Assembly: GCF_014636275.1 (NCBI RefSeq)
Contig: NZ_BMEB01000001.1
Coordinates: 921,468 to 985,467, forward strand
Length of the DNA stretch: 64,000 nucleotides
Source: Cellulomonas carbonis
GTDB taxonomy: Bacteria > Actinomycetota > Actinomycetes > Actinomycetales > Cellulomonadaceae
Direction of reading: 5' to 3'
Shown here: one piece after another, positions 1 to 11,733 of the stretch
Layout: every line of letters starts with the position of its first letter
Numbering within the stretch: position 1 is the first letter of the stretch
Made by a program: the position numbers and the translations under genes
Notes under the pieces: generated by a model
What the model was told of the DNA's origin: nothing
Database searches by the model: none
What the model saw: the letters and a program-made list of their open reading frames with translations, nothing else

Positions 1-792
1 CGTCGATCGGCGCGTCACGACGTGGACGGCGTCCCGCACGTCGAGGAGGTGCTCGTAGGCGACGTCGAGCCCGCCGTGCGGCCGGTCGGTGAGCCAGGTC
101 GCCGCGAGCGCGAAGACCACGACCGCGTCGCGGATGCCGCCACGGGCCTCCTTGAGGTCGGGCTCGACGAGGTAGGCCAGCTCCCCGGTCCGCTCGGCGC
201 GCACGCGCGTGCCCGCGATGAGCTCGGGCAGTCGACGCCGCGCGGCGCTGCGCCAGTCCGTCAGCAGGGCCGAGCGCGCCTTGAGGACGACGGCGGGGTC
301 CCCCGCGACGTGGCGCAGGTCGAGCAGGCCCACGGCCGCGGGGAGGTCGGCGGTCGCGACCTGGCGGCACTGGGCGAGCGTGCGCACCGAGTGGTCGAGG
401 TCGAGACCCGCGTCCCACACCGGGTACCAGAGCCGCTCGGCGAGCGCCGCCACGACGTCCGGGGCGTGGGTGCGGCCGTCGTGGACGAGCAGCAGGTCCA
501 GGTCGCTCGCAGGCGACGCGTCGCGCCTGCCGAGGCTGCCGACCGCGCCGAGCGCGATCCCGTCGGTCGTCGGCAGCAGGTCCGACACGTCGTCCCACAG
601 CTCGGAGAGACGTCCCGTCGTCAGGTCGGCGACCGCGCGTCGCCGCGCGGCCCCGCTCGAGCCCGGTCCGGTGAGCCGGCGGGCCAGGTCGAGCCGGTCA
701 GCGCGGAGGCCCCACACCCCCACCGGGGGGCGTGGGGCCTCCTGCGCAGGTCCTGCTGCCGGCCCGACCGCGTCGTCGTGCGGTCGCGTCAT
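1..792 (-). CDS. glnD: PII uridylyl/adenylyltransferase GlnD, N-terminal part (3' end beyond window)
   Basis: The enzyme modifies the PII protein in response to glutamine; in actinobacteria it adenylylates PII. Only the first 264 codons are inside the window. The nucleotidyltransferase signature is visible: GS at residues 85-86 and the metal-binding D97-L-D99. A second conserved GlnD motif, KEARGGIRD, lies at 214-222. The ATG at 792 is 4 nt after the glnB stop, so the gene is the third of amt-glnB-glnD. The HD and ACT domains expected in a full-length protein of roughly 800 residues would lie to the left of base 1. Identification is firm; completeness cannot be judged. Confidence 0.93.
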   Translation of the reverse strand, partial: MTRPHDDAVGPAAGPAQEAPRPPVGVWGLRADRLDLARRLTGPGSSGAARRRAVADLTTGRLSELWDDVSDLLPTTDGIALGAVGSLGRRDASPASDLDLLLVHDGRTHAPDVVAALAERLWYPVWDAGLDLDHSVRTLAQCRQVATADLPAAVGLLDLRHVAGDPAVVLKARSALLTDWRSAARRRLPELIAGTRVRAERTGELAYLVEPDLKEARGGIRDAVVVFALAATWLTDRPHGGLDVAYEHLLDVRDAVHVVTRRST

Positions 793-796
793 CTCG

Positions 797-2499
<1,703 letters not shown>

Positions 2500-2563
2500 G
2501 TGACCGCCTCTCCGTCGCACCAGCCGGGGGTGGCTGGTCGCGGGTCAACTGTCGTGGCTCGCT

Positions 2564-2601
2564 GTTTCCCCCGACGCGCCGCGGTGTTACGCCGCGGTGA
2601 C
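2564..2601 (-). promoter_or_regulatory. candidate GlnR operator upstream of amt
   Basis: Read on the minus strand, the segment contains GTCAC, 6 nt, GTAAC, then 17 nt, then GAAAC. The 17 nt are exactly 6+5+6, so the third block keeps the 11-bp register of the others. This fits the streptomycete GlnR box (gTnAc-n6-GaAAc repeated). The near edge is 65 bp from the amt start codon. Found by eye; binding is inferred. Confidence 0.5.
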
Positions 2602-2653
2602 GGAGCGTCCCGCGAGGTGAACGTTGCGTTTCGCGGGTCGGACGGAGGGACCC

Positions 2654-3835
2654 TCAGCCCTGCAGGAGGCCGTCGACGAAGGCCTCGGGCTCGAACGGCG
2701 CGAGGTCGTCCGGACCCTCGCCCAGGCCCACCAGCTTCACGGGCACGCCGAGCTCGCGCTGCACCGCGACGACGATGCCGCCCTTGGCCGTCCCGTCGAG
2801 CTTGGTCAGGACGATGCCCGTGACGCCCGCGACCTCGCCGAACACGCGCGCCTGGTTGAGGCCGTTCTGCCCCGTCGTCGCGTCGAGCACGAGGAGCACC
2901 TCGGCCACCGGCGCACGGCGTGAGAGCACGCGCGTGATCTTGCCGAGCTCGTCCATGAGCCCGGCCTTGTTCTGCAGCCGGCCCGCGGTGTCGACGAGCA
3001 CGACGTCGGCACCCTCGGCGGACCCCCTGCTCACGGCGTCGAACGCGACGGCGGCGGGGTCGGCGCCGTCGCGGTCCGAGCGCACGGTCGGGACGCCCAC
3101 GCGGGCGCCCCAGGTCTGGAGCTGGTCGGCCGCCGCGGCGCGGAAGGTGTCCGCCGCACCGAGCACCACGGTGCGGCCCTCGGCCACGAGCACGCGCGCG
3201 AGCTTGCCCACGGTGGTGGTCTTGCCGGTCCCGTTGACGCCGACGACGAGGACGACGGCCGGGTGCGGCGACCCGTCGTCGGCCACCCCGGGGGTCGTCG
3301 CGAGCGAGCGGTCGAGCGACGGGTCGACGAGCTCGAGGAGCTGCTCGCGCAGGAGTGCGCGGACCGCCGCCGGCTCGCGCACGCCCAGCACGCGGACGCG
3401 CTCGCGCAGGCGGTCGACGAGCTCGGTGGTCGGCCCGGCGCCCACGTCGGCGAGGAGGAGCGTCTCCTCGATCTCGTCCCAGTCGTCCTCGGTCAGGTGG
3501 TCGCGCGACAGCACCGCGAGCAGGCGCGTGCCGAGCGGCGAACCCGAGCGGGCGAGCCGCTCGCGGAGGCGGACGAGGCGCCCGGCGACGGGCTCCGGCG
3601 CCTCGACCGCGGGCACCTCGAGGGCTGGCTCCTCGACGCGTTCGTCGACCGCGACGCCGGGCGGCGTGCCGTCGGTCGTCGGGACCGCGCTGCCGTCGAC
3701 GGCGTCGGTCGTCGGGACGGCGGGCGGCCCGTCGCTGCGGCCCCGACGGCGCAGGCGCGCGCCGGCGTAGGCCGCTGCGCCGCCGACGAGCAGCGCGGGG
3801 ATGCCGAAGACGAGGACGTCGAGGAAGTCGTTCAC
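2654..3835 (-). CDS. ftsY: signal recognition particle receptor FtsY
   Basis: SRP-receptor GTPase that docks ribosome-SRP complexes at the membrane. The 393-residue product has an N-terminal hydrophobic stretch, a linker rich in Val, Pro and acidic residues, the N domain, and the NG GTPase domain. Motifs seen are GVNGTGKTTT (P-loop, near residue 200), DTAGRLQNK and TKLDGTAKGG. The GTG at 3835 has no obvious ribosome-binding site; GAGACT sits 6 nt before it, so a leaderless start is possible. It lies about 30 bp after the small ORF that follows smc, the common actinobacterial smc-ftsY order. Confidence 0.96.
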   Translation of the reverse strand: MNDFLDVLVFGIPALLVGGAAAYAGARLRRRGRSDGPPAVPTTDAVDGSAVPTTDGTPPGVAVDERVEEPALEVPAVEAPEPVAGRLVRLRERLARSGSPLGTRLLAVLSRDHLTEDDWDEIEETLLLADVGAGPTTELVDRLRERVRVLGVREPAAVRALLREQLLELVDPSLDRSLATTPGVADDGSPHPAVVLVVGVNGTGKTTTVGKLARVLVAEGRTVVLGAADTFRAAAADQLQTWGARVGVPTVRSDRDGADPAAVAFDAVSRGSAEGADVVLVDTAGRLQNKAGLMDELGKITRVLSRRAPVAEVLLVLDATTGQNGLNQARVFGEVAGVTGIVLTKLDGTAKGGIVVAVQRELGVPVKLVGLGEGPDDLAPFEPEAFVDGLLQG

Positions 3836-3866
3836 GCGTGCAGTCTCTCAGGAGGTGTGCGGAGGG

Positions 3867-4271
3867 TCAGCGGCGCGCACGGTGCGCGACGCCCGAGACG
3901 CGGCCGACGACGGCCGAGCCCGCGCGCTGCAGCGCGTCGGCGAGCTCGTCGGCGTCCACGTAGCCCTGGGGGTCGGGCCGACCCACGGCGAAGATCGCGT
4001 CGACGGACAGCTCGTCCTCGTCGTCGTCGTCGCGGGGGGTGGTCGCCGGGCCGACGTCGCGTCGCTCGCGGAGGGCGGCGCGCACCTCGGCGAGCTGACG
4101 TCGCACGCCGTCGGGGCCACCCGCGGACACGAGGGCGCTGAGCGCCACCACACCGACCGACACGGCGAGCGCGAGAGCGAGGGTCAGCAGCACAGGTCCC
4201 ATGACTTCGGAGTATCGCCCGCCCGTGGCCCCGGCGTCCTTCCGTGCGGCCCCGGCTCGCGAGATCACCAC
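3867..4271 (-). CDS. small membrane-anchored protein between smc and ftsY, function unknown
   Basis: The product has 134 residues from the GTG at 4271, or 111 from an ATG at 4202. The GTG has AGGTGGAG shortly upstream and lies 12 nt after the smc stop, so I prefer it. A single hydrophobic segment (GPVLLTLALALAVSVGVVAL) is followed by a charged region with an Asp/Glu run and a polar tail, suggesting a membrane-tethered cytoplasmic protein. I do not recognise a family. Position alone suggests co-expression with smc and ftsY. Confidence 0.7.
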   Translation of the reverse strand: MVISRAGAARKDAGATGGRYSEVMGPVLLTLALALAVSVGVVALSALVSAGGPDGVRRQLAEVRAALRERRDVGPATTPRDDDDEDELSVDAIFAVGRPDPQGYVDADELADALQRAGSAVVGRVSGVAHRARR

Positions 4272-4283
4272 AGGATCTCCACC

Positions 4284-7200
4284 TCAGGCGGGGGCGTCCT
4301 CACGCAGCCGCTGGCTGATCACGGTCGTGACGCCGTCGCCGCGCATCGTCACGCCGTAGAGCGCGTCGGCGATCTCCATGGTGCGCTTCTGGTGCGTCAC
4401 GACGATGAGCTGGCTGTCCTCCTGCAGCTCGCGGAAGATCTCGAGCAGGCGGCCGAGGTTGACGTCGTCGAGCGCGGCCTCGACCTCGTCCATGACGTAG
4501 AACGGGCTCGGCCGCGCCTTGAAGATCGCGACGAGGAGCGCCACGGCCGTGAGCGACCGCTCACCGCCCGACAGCAGCGAGAGCCGCTTGACCTTCTTCC
4601 CCGCGGGGCGGGCCTCGACCTCGATCCCGGTCGTCAGCATGTCGCCCGGGTCGGTGAGCACGAGGCGGCCCTCGCCCCCGGGGAAGAGCCGCGCGAAGAC
4701 CCGCTCGAACTGCACCGCGGTGTCGCGGTACGCCTCGGCGAACACCTGCTCGACGCGCTCGTCGATCTCGCGGACGATCTGCAGCAGGTCGCTCCGCGAC
4801 TTCTTCAGGTCGGTGAGCTGTGTGGACAGGAACGTGTACCGCTCCTCCAGCGCCGCGAACTCCTCGAGGGCCAGCGGGTTCACCCTGCCCAGGAGCGACA
4901 GCGCGCGCTCGGCCGCGCGGAGCCGCTTCTCCTGCTCGGCCCGGACGTACGGCACGTGCAGCTCGTCGTCGTCGGGCTCGCGGTCCTGCTCGGCCGCGGC
5001 CGAGCGGACGGCCTCGGCACGGTCGCCCCACAGGGGCACCGGCCGGTCCGGCCCGTACTCGGCGACGAGCACCTCGGGGTCGGTGCCGAGGTCCTCCACG
5101 GCACGCGCCTGGAGCTGCTCGATGCGCAGCCGCTGCTGCGTGCGCGCGACCTCGTCGCGGTGGGCGACGTCCGTCAGCTCGGCGAGGTCGGCCGCGGCAC
5201 GGTCGACCTCCGCACGGGTCGCACGGACCTGCTCGTCGCGCTCCGCCCGTGCGGCCTCGACCGCCTCGCGCTCCTCGCTCGCCCGCCGCAGCGACACCTC
5301 GAGCACCGCGAGCGCCCGGTCGGCGCCGGCGGCCACGGCCTGCGCGCGACGCGCCTGCTCGGCGCGCTGGCGCGCCCGCTCGGCGGCACGCTCGCGCGCC
5401 TGCCGCTCGGTCGCCGCCGCACGCTCGAGGGACTGCGCCCGGCCCGACAGCGCCCGCGCGCGCTCCTCGCTCGTCCGCAGCGTCAGCCGGGCCTCGGTCT
5501 CGCGCGACCGCGCCGACGACGCCTCGGCGGACGTCCGGTCGCGCTCCGCGAGCGCGGTCGCGATCTCGTCCTCGGACTCCGCAGGGTCCTGCTCGGCGCG
5601 CTCGAGCCGCTCCGCGAGCTCCGCCAGCTCGGTCTGGTCCGCCGCGAGGCGCTCCGTCGCGCCGGCGAGCGCGCGCTCGGCCCGCTCGACCTCGGCCCGC
5701 GCGGACCGAGCGACCGACCCGAGGTGCCCGAGCTGCTCGGCCACGGCCGCGAGCGCGGCGTCCGACTCGTGGAGCCGGTCGAGCGTCGCGTCGTGGCGTT
5801 CGCGCGCCGCCTGCTCGGCGTCCCGTGCGGCGACGAGCTCGAAGCGGGTGCGCTCGCCGCGGGCGACCGCCTCGTCGAGCTGCTCGCGCGCGTCGTCGAG
5901 CGCCGCCTGGAGCTCGAGCACCGACGGAGCCGAGGCCGAGCCGCCGGACGCCCGCACCGCGCCGAGCAGGTCGCCCTGGCGCGTCACGGCCGTGAGGGAG
6001 GGGTGCTCGTGCACGAGGGCACGGGCCCGGGCGAGGTCGTCGACCACCACGACGCCGGTGAGCAGCTCCTCGACCGCGGCGCGGACGACGGCGGCGGGCT
6101 GCACGAGCGACACCGCCGGCACCGCCCCCTCCGGCAGCGCGACGCCGTCGGGCACCCCGGTTCTCGACGCACCGGGGTCGGGTGCGCCGCCGGACCCGAC
6201 GACCAGCACCGCGCGTCCCGAGTCCTCTGTCCGCAGGAGGCGCAGCGCGTCGACGGCGACCTCGAGCGACTCGACGGCGACCGCGTCCGCCGTCGCCCCG
6301 AAGGCGGCCGCGAGGGCGTCCTCGAACCCGGCCTCGACGCTCACGAGCGCCGCGAGGGACCCGAGCCGCCCCGGGAGGTCCGCCTCGAGCAGCGCCCCGG
6401 CGCCGTCCTTGCGGACGAGGCTCATCCCGAGGGCCTCGACGCGCGCGGCCCAGGTCGCGCGGTCGCGCTCGGCGACCTGCTCGGCCTCCTTGAGGGTGGC
6501 GAGGCGCGCGACGGCGTCGTCGAGGGCCTCGGTGGCCGCCTCGTGCTCGGCGTCGAGCCCCTCCTCACCCTGCTCGACCCCCGCGACCTGGGACTCCAGG
6601 GCCGTGAACTCGACCGTCGCCTGGTGACCGCGGCGCTCGGCCTCCGCGACGGCGTCGCGCAGTCGACCGATCTCGGACTCGGTCGCCTCGACGCGGCTGC
6701 GCTTGGCAGCGACCTGGCCGGCGAGACGCGCGAGGCCCTCGCGGCGATCGGCCACCGCGCGCTGCAGTGCGGCGACCTGCTTCTCCGCGGCGCGGGCCGC
6801 CTCCTCGAGCTCGGCCCGCTGGGTCGCGGCCGCCTCGACCGCCGCACGGGCCATCTCGACCTCGCCCGCGAGCTCGGCCTCGGCAGCGCGGGCCCGCGCG
6901 GCCTGCGCCTCGAGGTCGTCGGGGTCACGACCACCGGTCGGCTCGTCCGCGGCCGAGCCGAGCAGGCGCAGCCGCTCGCCCGCGAGCGTCGACGTCCCAC
7001 GCAGCCGCTCGCGCAGGGACGACAGCCGGTACCAGACCTCGCTCGCCTCGGACAGCGCAGGAGCCGCGGCGGCCGCCTCGGCCTCCAGGCCCGCGAGACG
7101 GGCGCGGGCCGCGGCGAGCGTCTGCTCGACCTCGGCGCGCCTGGCCTGCAGCGCCGTCTCGTCGGCGATCTCCTGCTCGAGGGTCGCGGTGAGCTGCACG

Positions 7201-7901
7201 AGGTCGTCCGCGAGGAGGCGGGCGCGTGCGTCGCGCAGGTCCTGCTGGACCGTCTGCGCCTTGCGGGCCACCTCGGCCTGCTTGCCGAGCGGGCCGAGCT
7301 GGCGGCGGATCTCGCTCGTCAGGTCGGTCAGGCGCGTGAGGTTCGCCTGCATCGCGTCGAGCTTGCGGAGCGCCTTCTCCTTGCGCTTGCGGTGCTTGAG
7401 GACGCCGGCGGCCTCCTCGACGAAGCCGCGTCGCTCCTCGGGTGTGGCGCGCAGGACCGCGTCGAGCTGGCCCTGGCCGACGATGACGTGCATCTCGCGG
7501 CCGAGGCCCGAGTCGGACAGCAGGTCCTGGATGTCGAGCAACCGGCACGACGACCCGTTGATCGCGTACTCCGAGCCGCCGCTGCGGAACAGCGTCCGCG
7601 AGATCGTCACCTCGGTGTAGTCGATCGGCAGGGCGCCGTCGCTGTTGTCGATCGTGAGGCTGACCTCGGCACGACCGAGCGGCGGCCGCCCCGACGTGCC
7701 CGCGAAGATGACGTCCTCCATCTTGCCGCCGCGCAGCGACTTGGCACCCTGCTCGCCCATCACCCAGGCGAGCGCGTCCACGACGTTCGACTTGCCGGAG
7801 CCGTTCGGGCCCACGACGCAGGTGACGCCGGGCTCGAAGCCCAGCGTCGTCGCGGACGCGAACGACTTGAAGCCGCGGAGCGTCAGGGTCTTCAGGTGCA
7901 C
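4284..7901 (-). CDS. smc: chromosome segregation protein SMC
   Basis: ATPase of the condensin-like SMC-ScpAB complex that compacts and separates chromosomes. The 1205 residues are standard length. Walker A (GPNGSGKS) is at 31-38, two long Ala/Arg/Glu-rich coiled coils flank a hinge near 500-640, and the C-terminal head carries LSGGERSLTA and the Walker B region FYVMDEVEAALDD. The GTG at 7901 has no Shine-Dalgarno sequence, but TAGGCT lies exactly 6 nt before it, so the mRNA may be leaderless. ftsY and the small membrane ORF follow on the same strand. Confidence 0.98.
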   Translation of the reverse strand: MHLKTLTLRGFKSFASATTLGFEPGVTCVVGPNGSGKSNVVDALAWVMGEQGAKSLRGGKMEDVIFAGTSGRPPLGRAEVSLTIDNSDGALPIDYTEVTISRTLFRSGGSEYAINGSSCRLLDIQDLLSDSGLGREMHVIVGQGQLDAVLRATPEERRGFVEEAAGVLKHRKRKEKALRKLDAMQANLTRLTDLTSEIRRQLGPLGKQAEVARKAQTVQQDLRDARARLLADDLVQLTATLEQEIADETALQARRAEVEQTLAAARARLAGLEAEAAAAAPALSEASEVWYRLSSLRERLRGTSTLAGERLRLLGSAADEPTGGRDPDDLEAQAARARAAEAELAGEVEMARAAVEAAATQRAELEEAARAAEKQVAALQRAVADRREGLARLAGQVAAKRSRVEATESEIGRLRDAVAEAERRGHQATVEFTALESQVAGVEQGEEGLDAEHEAATEALDDAVARLATLKEAEQVAERDRATWAARVEALGMSLVRKDGAGALLEADLPGRLGSLAALVSVEAGFEDALAAAFGATADAVAVESLEVAVDALRLLRTEDSGRAVLVVGSGGAPDPGASRTGVPDGVALPEGAVPAVSLVQPAAVVRAAVEELLTGVVVVDDLARARALVHEHPSLTAVTRQGDLLGAVRASGGSASAPSVLELQAALDDAREQLDEAVARGERTRFELVAARDAEQAARERHDATLDRLHESDAALAAVAEQLGHLGSVARSARAEVERAERALAGATERLAADQTELAELAERLERAEQDPAESEDEIATALAERDRTSAEASSARSRETEARLTLRTSEERARALSGRAQSLERAAATERQARERAAERARQRAEQARRAQAVAAGADRALAVLEVSLRRASEEREAVEAARAERDEQVRATRAEVDRAAADLAELTDVAHRDEVARTQQRLRIEQLQARAVEDLGTDPEVLVAEYGPDRPVPLWGDRAEAVRSAAAEQDREPDDDELHVPYVRAEQEKRLRAAERALSLLGRVNPLALEEFAALEERYTFLSTQLTDLKKSRSDLLQIVREIDERVEQVFAEAYRDTAVQFERVFARLFPGGEGRLVLTDPGDMLTTGIEVEARPAGKKVKRLSLLSGGERSLTAVALLVAIFKARPSPFYVMDEVEAALDDVNLGRLLEIFRELQEDSQLIVVTHQKRTMEIADALYGVTMRGDGVTTVISQRLREDAPA

Positions 7902-7907
7902 GGGGTG

Positions 7908-7913
7908 AGCCTA
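7908..7913 (-). promoter_or_regulatory. -10 element of a probable leaderless smc promoter
   Basis: TAGGCT on the minus strand is followed by six bases and then the smc GTG, which places the expected transcription start at the start codon. No clear -35 was found at 16-19 bp. The same spacing occurs before DUF4233, nagZ, the M13 peptidase and the FAD oxidoreductase in this window. Confidence 0.5.
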
Positions 7914-7992
7914 GGAGGTCGTCGGCCGGGCGGCGGTCAGGCGGGCGCCGCCGCCGCGGCGTCGGCCGGGCGGCCGGGTGGTGGCGGGACGG

Positions 7993-8421
7993 TCAGAGGT
8001 GCGGGAACCAGAGCGCGATCTCGCGCGCGGCGGACTCGGGCGAGTCCGACCCGTGCACGAGGTTCTGGGTCACGCGCAGGCCCCACTCGCGACCGAGGTC
8101 GCCCCGGATGGTGCCGGGCGCTGCGGTCGTCGGGTCCGTCGCGCCGGCGAGCACGCGGAAGCCCTCGATCACGCGGTGGCCCTCCGCGACGACGGCGAGG
8201 ACCGGACCCGACGCCATGAACTCGACGAGCGCCGGGTAGAAGGGCTTGCCCTCGTGCTCGGCGTAGTGCGCACCGAGGAGCTCCGCGTCGGCCGTCCGCA
8301 GCTCGGCCGCGACGAGGGTGTACCCCTTGGCCTCGATGCGTCGCAGCACCTCCCCCACCAGTCCGCGGCGGACGCCGTCGGGCTTGACGAGGACGAGGGT
8401 GCGCTCGGGTGCTGACGTCAT
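7993..8421 (-). CDS. ndk: nucleoside-diphosphate kinase
   Basis: Transfers the gamma phosphate of ATP to NDPs through a phosphohistidine. The product has 142 residues, normal for the family. The active site NLVHGSDS is present with His123, and the N-terminal [10 protein letters not shown] is typical. The ATG at 8421 begins 5 nt after the stop of the upstream DUF4233 gene, so the two are probably co-transcribed. The smc gene follows after about 90 bp. Confidence 0.98.
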   Translation of the reverse strand: MTSAPERTLVLVKPDGVRRGLVGEVLRRIEAKGYTLVAAELRTADAELLGAHYAEHEGKPFYPALVEFMASGPVLAVVAEGHRVIEGFRVLAGATDPTTAAPGTIRGDLGREWGLRVTQNLVHGSDSPESAAREIALWFPHL

Positions 8422-8426
8422 GGCGG

Positions 8427-8870
8427 TCACCCTAGCGGCGCGGCGGCGGCCCTCTCGGCGCGCTCGGCGTCGATGCGCCCGCCGAGCCGCAGCGCGACGA
8501 CCCACAGCACGACGAAGATCCCACCCACGAGCAGCATCTCGCGCACCGCGAGCCCGAGCACGAGCAGCGGGAGCTGGAGCACCGAGCCGGCCCAGTAGCC
8601 GGCCGGCCACCGCAGCATGCCCGCGACCAGCAGCATCGACAGGGCGAGGCTCCCGCCGAGGAGCCACACGGTGCCGGCCGGTGCGAGCCGGAGCCCGTAC
8701 GCCGCGAGCGTCGCGAAGAGCACGACGAACGCCTCGAGGGACAGGATCGTCGCGGCGAACTGGCGCCGCGCCGACCGGGGCGGCCGCGCCGACCCCGCCG
8801 CGCGCCCGGTGCCCCCCTCGCTGCCCGTGTCCCGACCGGTCGGGGGCTGGTCGCTCGTGCTCGCGCTCAC
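8427..8870 (-). CDS. DUF4233 membrane protein
   Basis: Small integral membrane protein of 147 residues with a Pro/Gly/Arg-rich N-terminal tail of about 35 residues, then four hydrophobic segments. It resembles the actinobacterial DUF4233 family, usually encoded directly after folC and before ndk; its function is unknown. Here dhaKLM separates it from folC. The GTG at 8870 has TAGCCT exactly 6 nt upstream and no ribosome-binding site, so the gene may have its own leaderless promoter rather than depend on dhaM read-through. Confidence 0.82.
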   Translation of the reverse strand: MSASTSDQPPTGRDTGSEGGTGRAAGSARPPRSARRQFAATILSLEAFVVLFATLAAYGLRLAPAGTVWLLGGSLALSMLLVAGMLRWPAGYWAGSVLQLPLLVLGLAVREMLLVGGIFVVLWVVALRLGGRIDAERAERAAAAPLG

Positions 8871-8876
8871 CGGCTC

Positions 8877-8882
8877 AGGCTA
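8877..8882 (-). promoter_or_regulatory. -10 element of a probable leaderless DUF4233-ndk promoter
   Basis: TAGCCT on the minus strand, then GAGCCG (6 nt), then the GTG start. The spacing matches four other genes in the window. No convincing -35 was identified. Confidence 0.5.
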
Positions 8883-8976
8883 CCGGCGAGCGCTCGACGT
8901 CCCCGCGGGCCCTCGCGCCGCGTCCGGCAGCTGCTGGACGACGGCGGCGCGGCTGCGGCCGTGTCGCCCTGCTGCG

Positions 8977-9729
8977 TCACACCTCGCCGAAGCCCTCGTC
9001 GACGAGGCGGACCACCGCGTCCACCGCCTCGGCGGCTCCCGGGCCCGACGCCTCCACCACGAGCTCGTGGCCGCCGGCGGCACCGAGCGCCATGAGCGCG
9101 AGGACGCTCGCGCCGTCCACACCGTCCACCGTCAGCGGGACCCCGAGGTCCGCGACCGCACGGGCGAGCAGAGCTGCCGGCCGCGCGTGCAGGCCGAGGG
9201 GGTTCCGCAGGACGACGGTCCGACGGACGGCCTCGCCGGCGGCTGCGGCGCCGGCCGCGTCGGGAGCTCCCGCGGAAGCGGCACCGTCGCGCGGCCCCGA
9301 CGTGCGCGACGTCGACCAGTCCCCCGCCGCCTCCCCGGCCGTGACGACCTCGTCGAGGTCCCCACCCTGCTGGGCGCGCACGGCGGCGGCCACGGCGCCC
9401 TCGAGGAACGGCCCGTCGACCAGGCGCACGCGCGCGGCGACGTCCTCGTCGACCGCCTCGAGCACCGACTCGGTCGTGAGCACCGCGGAGCCGAGGTCGG
9501 TGAGCACCGCGACGCCGCCGCCGTCGGCCCCCGACCCCTCCTGGGCCGCCGCGGCGCCCTCCTCGATCGCGTCGAGCACCCGCTCGAAGCTGGTGCCGAT
9601 CCCCTCGGGCATGCCGCCCGCCGCGACGATCGCGACGTCGGGGGCCATCTGCGCCGCGATCTCCGCGACGCCCTCCGCCGCGGCGCGCGAGTGCGACACC
9701 AGGACGAGCGCGACGCGCGCCACGGTCAC
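8977..9729 (-). CDS. dhaM: dihydroxyacetone kinase phosphotransfer subunit DhaM, EIIA-HPr fusion
   Basis: Phosphotransfer protein that passes phosphate from the PTS to ADP bound on DhaL. The 250 residues comprise an N-terminal EIIA-Dha domain with the VSHSR active site (His13), an Ala/Gly/Ser-rich linker near 120-165, and a C-terminal HPr domain with NPLGLHARPAA. There is no enzyme I domain, unlike the E. coli DhaM, which carries an EI-like part. The start GTG overlaps the dhaL stop (GTGA). A general EI must supply phosphate from elsewhere in the genome. Confidence 0.93.
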   Translation of the reverse strand: MTVARVALVLVSHSRAAAEGVAEIAAQMAPDVAIVAAGGMPEGIGTSFERVLDAIEEGAAAAQEGSGADGGGVAVLTDLGSAVLTTESVLEAVDEDVAARVRLVDGPFLEGAVAAAVRAQQGGDLDEVVTAGEAAGDWSTSRTSGPRDGAASAGAPDAAGAAAAGEAVRRTVVLRNPLGLHARPAALLARAVADLGVPLTVDGVDGASVLALMALGAAGGHELVVEASGPGAAEAVDAVVRLVDEGFGEV

Positions 9730-10373
9730 GCCGTCGCCGACGCCGTGCCGGCCGCCTCCGCGGCAGCCCGGATGACGAGGGCCGACGACGCAGCGCCCGG
9801 GTCGCGGTGGCCCGCGCTGCGCTCCCCGAGGTAGCTCGCGCGGCCCTTCGTCGCGACCAGCGGGTCCGTCGCGACGGCACCCGCCTCGGCAGCCTCGGCC
9901 GCGGCCACGAGGACCTGCTCCGCGGACGCGCCGTTCGCCGCCGCGTCCTGGGCCGCGGTCACGGCCGGCGTCCACGCATCGACCATCGTCTTCTCACCCG
10001 GTTGCGCCTTGCCGCGCGCGACGATGCCCTCCAGGCCCGCCTCGAGCAGCGCGACGACGCCGGCCGCGTCGAGCGACGCGACGCCCGTCACCTTCGCGGC
10101 GCGCAGGTATGCCGTGCCGTAGAGCGGTCCCGCCGCGCCGCCCACGGTCGACATCAGGGTCGTCGCGACGGTCTTCAGGACGTCGCCGACGAGCTCGGGC
10201 GGCTCGGCGCCGTCGAGCTTGCCGATCACCGCGGCGAACCCGCGGTTGAGGTTCTCGCCGTGGTCGCCGTCGCCGATCTGGCGGTCGAGCTCCACGAGCA
10301 GGTCACGGTTCTCGGCGACCACCTGAGCGGTACGCCGGACCCATGCGAGCGCCCACGTCACGTCGAGGCTCAT
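9726..10373 (-). CDS. dhaL: dihydroxyacetone kinase ADP-binding subunit DhaL
   Basis: Carries the nucleotide that accepts phosphate from DhaM and donates it to dihydroxyacetone on DhaK. The product has 215 residues. The Mg-ADP site IGDGDHG is at 33-39, and STVGGAAGPLYG follows near 78-90. The ATG at 10373 has an excellent GAAGGAGGAG, so I reject longer starts. It overlaps dhaM through GTGA and lies 167 bp after dhaK, an unusually long gap for this operon type. Confidence 0.96.
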   Translation of the reverse strand: MSLDVTWALAWVRRTAQVVAENRDLLVELDRQIGDGDHGENLNRGFAAVIGKLDGAEPPELVGDVLKTVATTLMSTVGGAAGPLYGTAYLRAAKVTGVASLDAAGVVALLEAGLEGIVARGKAQPGEKTMVDAWTPAVTAAQDAAANGASAEQVLVAAAEAAEAGAVATDPLVATKGRASYLGERSAGHRDPGAASSALVIRAAAEAAGTASATA

Positions 10374-10540
10374 GCTCCTCCTTCGTCCGAGAGGCCCGCG
10401 CCGCGGCGCGGGTGACCCCACCCTGCCACGCGGCCACCTCCCACGGCACCGAGGCGCCGTCGGCGACCGCGTCACGCCGGTACGCCACCGCGCGCCGGGC
10501 CGCGGTTCGCTCGTCCCCGGTCCGGCGCGCGGCGCTCACG

Positions 10541-11536
<996 letters not shown>

Positions 11537-11634
11537 GCTGCACTCCCTCTCAGGTCGCACCCGCGGCCTCGTCGCCGCGGCACGGGCGCCCCGCCGACCC
11601 GTGGCCGGGCCCGGCCGGGGCGTCCCTGCTGGTC

Positions 11635-11664
11635 AGCATCCTCACGCGTGCCGATCACGGTCAA
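11635..11664 (-). promoter_or_regulatory. candidate dhaKLM promoter
   Basis: On the minus strand TTGACC (11664-11659) is followed by 18 bp and GATGCT (11640-11635). The -35 is good and the -10 is weak. It lies between the folC terminator and dhaK, about 100 bp before the dhaK start. Confidence 0.4.
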
Positions 11665-11676
11665 GGGGATCCCGTG

Positions 11677-11708
11677 CACCGCTCCTGCACGTCCGTGCAG
11701 GAGCGGTG
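11677..11708 (-). terminator. folC terminator hairpin
   Basis: A perfect 14-bp stem (CACCGCTCCTGCAC paired with GTGCAGGAGCGGTG) with a 4-nt loop starts about 26 bp past the folC stop. There is no U-tract, which is common for actinobacterial terminators. It separates the ileS-folC unit from dhaKLM. Confidence 0.75.
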
Positions 11709-11733
11709 GTGGGCAGGTGGGCGGTGGCCGGGC

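Noticed and set aside
3801-8219. A 1472-codon open frame on the plus strand antisense to smc, ndk and part of ftsY
   Set aside because: It is the complement of genes with clear motifs, is rich in Arg/His/Leu/Gly as expected of a GC-rich shadow frame, and has no recognisable domain.
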